DNA from: Candidatus Terraquivivens tengchongensis
GTDB lineage: Archaea; Thermoproteota; Nitrososphaeria_A; Caldarchaeales; Wolframiiraptoraceae
Length of the DNA: 64,000 nt
NCBI GenBank assembly: GCA_023268355.1
Contig: JALNJK010000001.1
Location: 186,001-250,000, forward strand
Direction of reading: 5' to 3'
Shown piece by piece: positions 59,497-64,000 of the stretch (its first letter is position 1; every line of letters begins with the position of its first letter). Position numbers and translations under genes: made by a program. The notes below the pieces were generated by a model, which saw only the letters and a list, made by a program, of their open reading frames with translations, did not search any database and had not been told where the DNA came from.

Positions 59497-60609
59497 TTAA
59501 CCTACGCGGTACTTTTCTAACTTCTCCCAATTTAGCTCTATACCTAAGCCCGGATCCTTGGGCACTTCAGCATAACCGTCATCTATCCTTATCGGCTCCT
59601 TTAGCATATCTTTAAAGAGGGGTACATCCGAAATGTCTCTTTGAACTATCAAACAACCTTCGGTCGCTGCAACAAAGTGTAAGGTCGCCGCAAAGCCAAC
59701 CTCGGAACCATAGAAATGCGGTGAGAAAGGTAGACCGCTCGAATTTATTAGCTTAGCTATCTTAATACCATCCGTTATGCCGCCAGTCTTACTGACGTCG
59801 GGCATGAGAACGTCAGCTGCCCTCTTTTTCACCATTCTTTCAAACTCAGCAAAACCATAAGCATTTTCTCCAGCACCAATCCATGTATCAAGCTCGGCCG
59901 CAAGCCTTGACATACTATCCAAGTCATCGCATATAATGGGCTCCTCGAGCCAAAAGAGCTCATATCTCTCCAATCTCCTTGCCATCTCCAATGCCTTTTC
60001 GTAATCCCAAGCCATGTTCGCATCAGCAATCAGTCTGACACTTTTGCCTACAGCTTCCCTCACATTCTTCACGAGCTCTATGTCCTTCTCAGGGTCGAAC
60101 CCTATCCTGAGCTTTAGAGTATCGTATCCTTCAGACACCAACTTCTTTGCATGTCCAACTGGGTCGCTAACACTAAGTCCTGTTGCGTAAAGTTTTAACT
60201 TCTGCTTCGGGTTATCGGAAATAAGCTTACATATAGGTTGGTTTTTTACTTTTCCGAGTATATCCCAAAGAGCTATGTCTATTCCGCTAATCACTTGAAT
60301 TATAGCACCTTTGCAGCCACCTTGAAGCCCCATCTTTACGAGTGGTGCATATATCTTTTTCCATATAGCTTCAATATTCGTGGGATCTTCGCCCAGAAGC
60401 AGTTTTTTCACATTCTCAAGCGTTACTTTCCTCTCCTCGACCGACCACGGTGGGAAATTCACAAAAGTTTCTCCGAGACCAACTATACCCTCATCTGTGT
60501 GAACTTCAATGAGTGCAAAAGGTCTCTTCTCGAGTGTACCGACGGACAATCTCATGGGTTCCTTAAGGGGCGAGTACAATGGCACAAGCTTCACGTCAGT
60601 TATCCTCAC
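59497..60609 (-). CDS. Enolase-superfamily (mandelate racemase/muconate lactonizing) enzyme
   Basis: 370 aa. The N-terminal cap and TIM barrel contain LKLRIGFDPEKD (KxR near residue 167), LIADANMAW (metal Asp), WLEEPI (Glu), GAGEN (Glu), DVSKTGGI and SPHFYGSEVG (His). These are the family's catalytic marks; the substrate (sugar acid dehydration, racemisation or cycloisomerisation) cannot be fixed. The KxR motif, where mandelate racemase has KxK, differs from mandelate racemase itself. The start is GTG 60609. Confidence 0.9.
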   Translation of the reverse strand: MRITDVKLVPLYSPLKEPMRLSVGTLEKRPFALIEVHTDEGIVGLGETFVNFPPWSVEERKVTLENVKKLLLGEDPTNIEAIWKKIYAPLVKMGLQGGCKGAIIQVISGIDIALWDILGKVKNQPICKLISDNPKQKLKLYATGLSVSDPVGHAKKLVSEGYDTLKLRIGFDPEKDIELVKNVREAVGKSVRLIADANMAWDYEKALEMARRLERYELFWLEEPIICDDLDSMSRLAAELDTWIGAGENAYGFAEFERMVKKRAADVLMPDVSKTGGITDGIKIAKLINSSGLPFSPHFYGSEVGFAATLHFVAATEGCLIVQRDISDVPLFKDMLKEPIRIDDGYAEVPKDPGLGIELNWEKLEKYRVG

Positions 60610-60706
60610 ACCCTATGCACCAATTCTTATCTTCATCATTGCTCGTATAAATTTATCCTCCATTATTGTTAAGCATATATGCCACCAAGCCTATTGGTAA
60701 GTTTAG

Positions 60707-61678
60707 ATGTCAGCGATCCCGATGTATAGACCATCCAGGGATGAAGTTAAAGCACTAGAAAAGTTTAAGAAAGCAGGATATAGGATAGTAGGCAGACATT
60801 CTGCTGTGAAGATCTGTCATTGGACGAAGACCGCGCTGAGAGGTGGGAAATTCTGTTACAAAAGGTGGTATGGTATAAGAAGTCACAGGTGCATTCAGAT
60901 GACGCCGACACTTCAATACTGTAACATGATGTGTATATTCTGCTGGCGCTTTCATAGTATAAACAGGGTTAGTCCTTATGGCGGAGATTGGGATGAACCA
61001 AAGACAATACTCGATGGTTGCATAGCCGCACAAAAAGAGCTCCTTTCTGGTTTTAAGGGCAATCCCAAGGTTACTATTCAAAGGTTCAATGAGGCCATGG
61101 ACCCAAAGCACATAGCTATATCGCTGGATGGTGAGCCAACGCTTTACCCTTATCTTTCCGACCTGATAAAGGAAGCTAAAGTAAGGGGTATGACGACGTT
61201 CCTCGTGACGAATGGAACGATGCCCGAAGTACTCAAAGAACTCGAGACACTGCCAACCAACCTGTACATAAGCCTATATGGACCTGACGAAGAAACGCAT
61301 AAACAGATCACAAGACCGCTCATAACGGATAGTTGGCAGAGAACGATAAAGAGTTTGGAGCTTATGAGCTCACTTAACTGTAGGAAAGTCGTGAGGTTAA
61401 CGTTGGTGAAAAATTACACGATGAAGGATGCCGAAAAGTATGCTGATTTAATAAAGCTAGCCATGCCTGAGTTTGTTGAATGTAAAGCTTACATGCATGT
61501 AGGAGAATCGCAGAAGAGGTTGCCGAGAGAAGCTATGCCGAATATGGAAGAGGTCTCAGCTTTTGCTAAAGAGCTCAAGGATTTTTTAGGTTATGTGTTA
61601 GTCACTGAGGATTCTGACAGCAGGGTGGTGCTCTTAGCAAGATCTGACGTGGAGTTATCAAAGATTGCATCCTTCTAA
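60707..61678 (+). CDS. tyw1: tRNA 4-demethylwyosine synthase TYW1
   Basis: 323 aa radical-SAM enzyme. The motif CNMMCIFCWR supplies the 4Fe-4S cluster, HWTKTALRGGKFCYKRWYGIRSHRCIQMTP the second cluster cysteines, and ISLDGEPTLYPYLSDLIKEAKVRGMTTFLVTNGTMPEVL the SAM region. It makes the tricyclic base at position 37 of tRNA-Phe from N1-methylguanosine and pyruvate. The archaeal form lacks the flavodoxin domain of yeast TYW1, as here. Confidence 0.95.
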   Translation: MSAIPMYRPSRDEVKALEKFKKAGYRIVGRHSAVKICHWTKTALRGGKFCYKRWYGIRSHRCIQMTPTLQYCNMMCIFCWRFHSINRVSPYGGDWDEPKTILDGCIAAQKELLSGFKGNPKVTIQRFNEAMDPKHIAISLDGEPTLYPYLSDLIKEAKVRGMTTFLVTNGTMPEVLKELETLPTNLYISLYGPDEETHKQITRPLITDSWQRTIKSLELMSSLNCRKVVRLTLVKNYTMKDAEKYADLIKLAMPEFVECKAYMHVGESQKRLPREAMPNMEEVSAFAKELKDFLGYVLVTEDSDSRVVLLARSDVELSKIASF

Positions 61679-61756
61679 GTCCGCTCCTGAGGGGTGCTTT
61701 TGTTCTCATAAGGACGGTAACAACTCCTAGCGAGTTAAAATTATGATGTAAATTTA

Positions 61757-62407
61757 TCAGAGATTACAACTTTCTAGCTTTGCAACAAGTTTAGGGAGAT
61801 CTGTTATTTTAGCAATTACGTAATCGAAACTATTTCTCATGAGGTCAACATCAATTGTTGAAAATTCTGCAACCCCAACAGATAACATACCTACAGCTCT
61901 TGATGCAAGACCATCCTCAGGCATATCGCCAACGGAGATAACCTCCGACGGTGTCGTCCCAAGTCTCTTGAGCATTTCTTTAAACATCTCAACCTTTTTC
62001 ATGCCTTCACCGCTACCTATTCTTCTTGCAATAACCGGACCTACAGGAAACCCGTACCTCTTCAGGAAATCTAATGCTAACTGCTCCTTAGGTCTACCCG
62101 TCACGTAACCTATCCTGTAGATCGATGCTAGAACGTTTAGGGTCTCGACAGTGCCTTCTATCGGTCTGTCCAATGCGTAAAGCACCTCATTCTCTAGAAA
62201 GTGTTCCTCAACTTTTTTAACAAGTTCGCTGTTGGGTTCGAAACCAAGCGCTTTTATGATTTGTGGAAATCCTTTTTTCCTCATGTGTAAGTAAAGCTCG
62301 TCAGGAATTGTTATGTTCATAGTTAGCTCTATCGCTCTCCTCTTCCTTTCCGTGTTGTCACATATTGTCGCATCGATGTCAAATATTATGGCCTTAAATT
62401 TTCCCAT
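61757..62407 (-). CDS. HAD-superfamily phosphatase
   Basis: 216 aa. Motif I is FDIDATIC (DxDxT), motif II TGRPKEQ, motif III the Lys in GMKKVEMFKEML and motif IV GDMPEDGLA. A helical cap fills residues about 20-90. Family members are phosphoglycolate or nucleotide phosphatases; the substrate is undetermined. It lies downstream of the HIT gene by 22 nt on the same strand. Confidence 0.9.
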   Translation of the reverse strand: MGKFKAIIFDIDATICDNTERKRRAIELTMNITIPDELYLHMRKKGFPQIIKALGFEPNSELVKKVEEHFLENEVLYALDRPIEGTVETLNVLASIYRIGYVTGRPKEQLALDFLKRYGFPVGPVIARRIGSGEGMKKVEMFKEMLKRLGTTPSEVISVGDMPEDGLASRAVGMLSVGVAEFSTIDVDLMRNSFDYVIAKITDLPKLVAKLESCNL

Positions 62408-62429
62408 GTAGGAATCACTGACTAATGAC

Positions 62430-62915
62430 TTACTTCTCTTTAAGGAAGTGGACTACAAGTTTATCATAAGTGTCGCTCAATAGCTCGGGCATCACTTTCA
62501 CGTTACCCACGACAGTCATGAAGTTCGTATCACCAGACCATCGTGGAACAACGTGGAAATGGACGTGCCCCTCAACACCAGCGCCTGCGACCCTTCCCAG
62601 GTTTATGCCCACATTGAAACCATCAGGAGTTAAGGCTTTTTGTAGAACTGCTATGGACTTCACTATCAGCTCCATGAGTTCACTCCGCTCGTCCACATCC
62701 AGCTCCGTTAAGTTGCCCACATGCCTGTAGGGTGCCACCATGAGGTGGCCGGTGTTATACGGATAGAGGTTCATTAGTACGAAGCACTTCTTACCCTTGA
62801 AGAGAACTAGGTCTTCCTTTTCGTTCAATGATGCACCCTTCGTGCAGAAAACACAATTCTTAGGTCCGCCGGAGCTTATGTAAGCCATGCGCCAAGGAGC
62901 CCATAACCACTTCAA
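62430..62915 (-). CDS. HIT-family nucleotide-binding hydrolase
   Basis: 161 aa. GAGVEGHVHFHVVPRW contains the HxHxHxx catalytic triad loop, and CVFCTKG at the N-terminus is a CxxC zinc knuckle. Likely hydrolyses AMP-linked or Ap4A-type nucleotides. The upstream promoter region is shared with the C/D sRNA on the other strand. Confidence 0.93.
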   Translation of the reverse strand: MKWLWAPWRMAYISSGGPKNCVFCTKGASLNEKEDLVLFKGKKCFVLMNLYPYNTGHLMVAPYRHVGNLTELDVDERSELMELIVKSIAVLQKALTPDGFNVGINLGRVAGAGVEGHVHFHVVPRWSGDTNFMTVVGNVKVMPELLSDTYDKLVVHFLKEK

Positions 62916-62942
62916 GGCCGCTTTTTATCTACGATTGAAAGG

Positions 62943-62950
62943 ATATAAAG
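62943..62950 (+). promoter_or_regulatory. TATA box of C/D sRNA candidate 7
   Basis: ATATAAAG begins 29 nt before the RNA start at 62972, the typical distance for an archaeal TATA box. Confidence 0.55.
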
Positions 62951-62971
62951 CCATTTACATGTTAATCTTTA

Positions 62972-63032
62972 TGGGGGATGAGGCAGCCGTCCCAGACTGA
63001 TATGTGATGTCGGAAGAGCCGAGCCGACCCCA
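62972..63032 (+). ncRNA. C/D-box guide sRNA candidate 7
   Basis: Box C is a variant GGATGA (62976-62981), D' is a perfect CTGA (62997-63000), C' is GTGATGT (63004-63010) and box D is a variant CCGA (63024-63027). TGGGG/CCCCA close it with five pairs. The guides are 62982-62996 (D') and 63011-63023 (D). The deviation in C and D lowers confidence, but the stem and TATA box support it. The 180-nt gap it fills has no ORF. Confidence 0.55.
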
Positions 63033-63095
63033 ATTCTCTGCTGCAGCCTTCTTCAATCGTCGTTTTTCGTGATCAATCTGTTTGTTAGAAAGTGT

Positions 63096-64000
63096 TCAAC
63101 TTACAAAGAAAACAGGAATTTTGATACCGAATGTTTCCAAAAAGCTTCCTATAAGTACGCCTGCTATCATGAGGAGGCCGAAGCGGAGCGTAAGCTGCGC
63201 CGTTAGCGGGTCCGCGGCATCAGGTATGCTATGCTTGAATGTTCTGACCAACCTTATCGCGTTAGGTATCGTTAGAATTACGAGAAGTGTCGTCGGAGGG
63301 AGCATGGTTATGGCTACCAGCACAAAGACTATCAGATAAGCAGACAGTAGCGAGTATTGGTAAAACTTGAGGGAACGCTCTTTTCCAAGGATTATCGGGA
63401 GGGTGGTGATGTTTACCGCCTTATCATAATCTACATCGCGTAAGTTGTTCGCAAAGAGAACTGCCATAACCAATACGCCTATGGGTAGGGATACGATTAC
63501 TGGCAGAACGTCCACCTTACCAGTTAGGACGAAGTAGGTCCCGCCTACCATAAGAGGACCCCACGTCAATAGTACAGAGATTTCGCCTAAAGCCCTATGC
63601 TTCAACGGAACCGGATCAGCTGTGTAGAAATAGCTGAAAAACAGACCAGCCACGGTAAAGGCTAAAACGATAGGACCTCTCACAAACGAGAGATATGTTG
63701 CGATGCTTAGCACAATCGCGTACAAGAATACGACAACAGCTTGGAACGATCTAATTTCTATCTGACCAGATACTAGGGGATGTGGTCTGTATCTGGTAGT
63801 AGGCGCACCTTGTCTATCAACAGTATGCTTCACGTCGTAGTAGTCGTTCAGCATGTTGCTTGCTGCGTGAAATGCTATCAGACCAAAAAGCGTGAGCAGG
63901 AAGTGTAAAGGTTCAAAGGAGCCAGACCTCCAAGCAAGGGAGCCAGCTAATCCTACTGAGACGATCGTCATCACGAACGACCATGGTCTCGTAGCTAGGA
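63096..64000 (-). CDS. UbiA-family prenyltransferase (MenA-like), 5' end outside window
   Basis: About 301 residues visible, with the frame open to the edge; RPWSFVMMTIVSVGLAG is the usual UbiA N-terminus, so only a few residues are missing. Aspartate-rich motifs are NMLNDYYDVKHTVD and NNLRDVDYDKAVN. Eight to nine membrane helices are present. It joins an aromatic acid or glycerol-phosphate acceptor to a polyprenyl chain. The MenA branch, making a naphthoquinone, seems closest, but other UbiA enzymes are possible. Confidence 0.85.
   Translation of the reverse strand, partial: LATRPWSFVMTIVSVGLAGSLAWRSGSFEPLHFLLTLFGLIAFHAASNMLNDYYDVKHTVDRQGAPTTRYRPHPLVSGQIEIRSFQAVVVFLYAIVLSIATYLSFVRGPIVLAFTVAGLFFSYFYTADPVPLKHRALGEISVLLTWGPLMVGGTYFVLTGKVDVLPVIVSLPIGVLVMAVLFANNLRDVDYDKAVNITTLPIILGKERSLKFYQYSLLSAYLIVFVLVAITMLPPTTLLVILTIPNAIRLVRTFKHSIPDAADPLTAQLTLRFGLLMIAGVLIGSFLETFGIKIPVFFVS

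Noticed and set aside
1-64000. tRNA, rRNA, insertion sequences, phage genes or cas genes
   Set aside because: I looked for T-loop motifs, IS-type inverted repeats and transposase signatures but saw none that were convincing.

Overview
The window looks like chromosomal DNA of a thermophilic archaeon of the TACK group. The signs are a crenactin gene cut by the left edge, archaeal glycerol-1-phosphate dehydrogenase, PurP, TYW1, D-aminoacyl-tRNA deacylase DtdA, Hjc, NreA, class I lysyl-tRNA synthetase, a PAC2 protein, a ThiR-type regulator, TATA-box promoters 25-35 nt upstream of genes, frequent TTG/GTG starts and at least seven candidate C/D-box guide RNAs. Crenactin plus this gene set would fit an Aigarchaeota/Caldarchaeales-like or Thermoproteota lineage. 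I cannot fix the lineage without rRNA or tree data.

Layout. 1-1072: crenactin (partial) and a coiled-coil partner. 1161-4893: pyrimidine synthesis, with pyrD divergent from pyrB-pyrI-pyrC, followed by two tandem C/D-box sRNAs (4928-5105). 5219-9594: RecA-like ATPase, an anion transporter split by a frameshift, a UDP-sugar-dehydrogenase-like protein and an iron alcohol dehydrogenase. 9664-14624: a BMP-type nucleoside ABC transporter with a Tat-exported binding protein. 14844-16607: a MoaD-like protein, then a gene-poor stretch with a decayed DUF438/PAS pseudogene, a small cas-less CRISPR array, two C/D sRNAs and a tiny zinc ribbon. 16728-19754: a four-domain 2-oxoacid:ferredoxin oxidoreductase (gamma-delta fusion, alpha, beta). 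19770-30802: valS, an Fe-S assembly factor, a PfpI protein, methyltransferase, geranylgeranyl reductase, rps11, dcd, PAC2, RNase Z, moaB-moaC and a 48-aa zinc-finger-like protein. 30961-37012: NAD salvage (pncA-pncB), a class II fumarase/aspartase facing a two-subunit class I fumarase, and G1P dehydrogenase. 37123-44416: ThiR, THUMP protein, PhoU/TrkA-C protein with two MgtE half-transporters, DtdA, methyltransferase, LysRS. 44495-49162: single-stranded-DNA-binding protein, a large coiled-coil zinc-ribbon protein, Hjc, NreA and MazG, which together look like a DNA-maintenance neighbourhood. 49252-51269: rps4, moaE and an Mrp ATPase. 51622-57013: S-adenosylmethionine decarboxylase and a purine operon (two purP paralogues, guaB, purA). 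57285-64000: a small basic protein behind a strong palindrome, 2-hydroxyacid dehydrogenase, inositol phosphatase, enolase-superfamily enzyme, TYW1, HAD and HIT proteins, another C/D sRNA and a UbiA prenyltransferase cut by the right edge.

Taken together the genes cover de novo pyrimidine and purine synthesis, nucleoside import, molybdopterin synthesis (MoaB, C, D, E scattered over the window), NAD salvage, pyruvate/2-oxoacid oxidation and ether-lipid/quinone synthesis. The features I find most worth checking are the C/D sRNA set (including a paralogous pair that shares a D-guide), two genes without a usable canonical start codon (porGD and moaD), the operator-like palindrome before the 57351 gene, and the unexplained coiled-coil zinc-ribbon protein in the repair neighbourhood. 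Several apparent frameshifts sit in homopolymer runs, so assembly error must be ruled out before reading biology into them.
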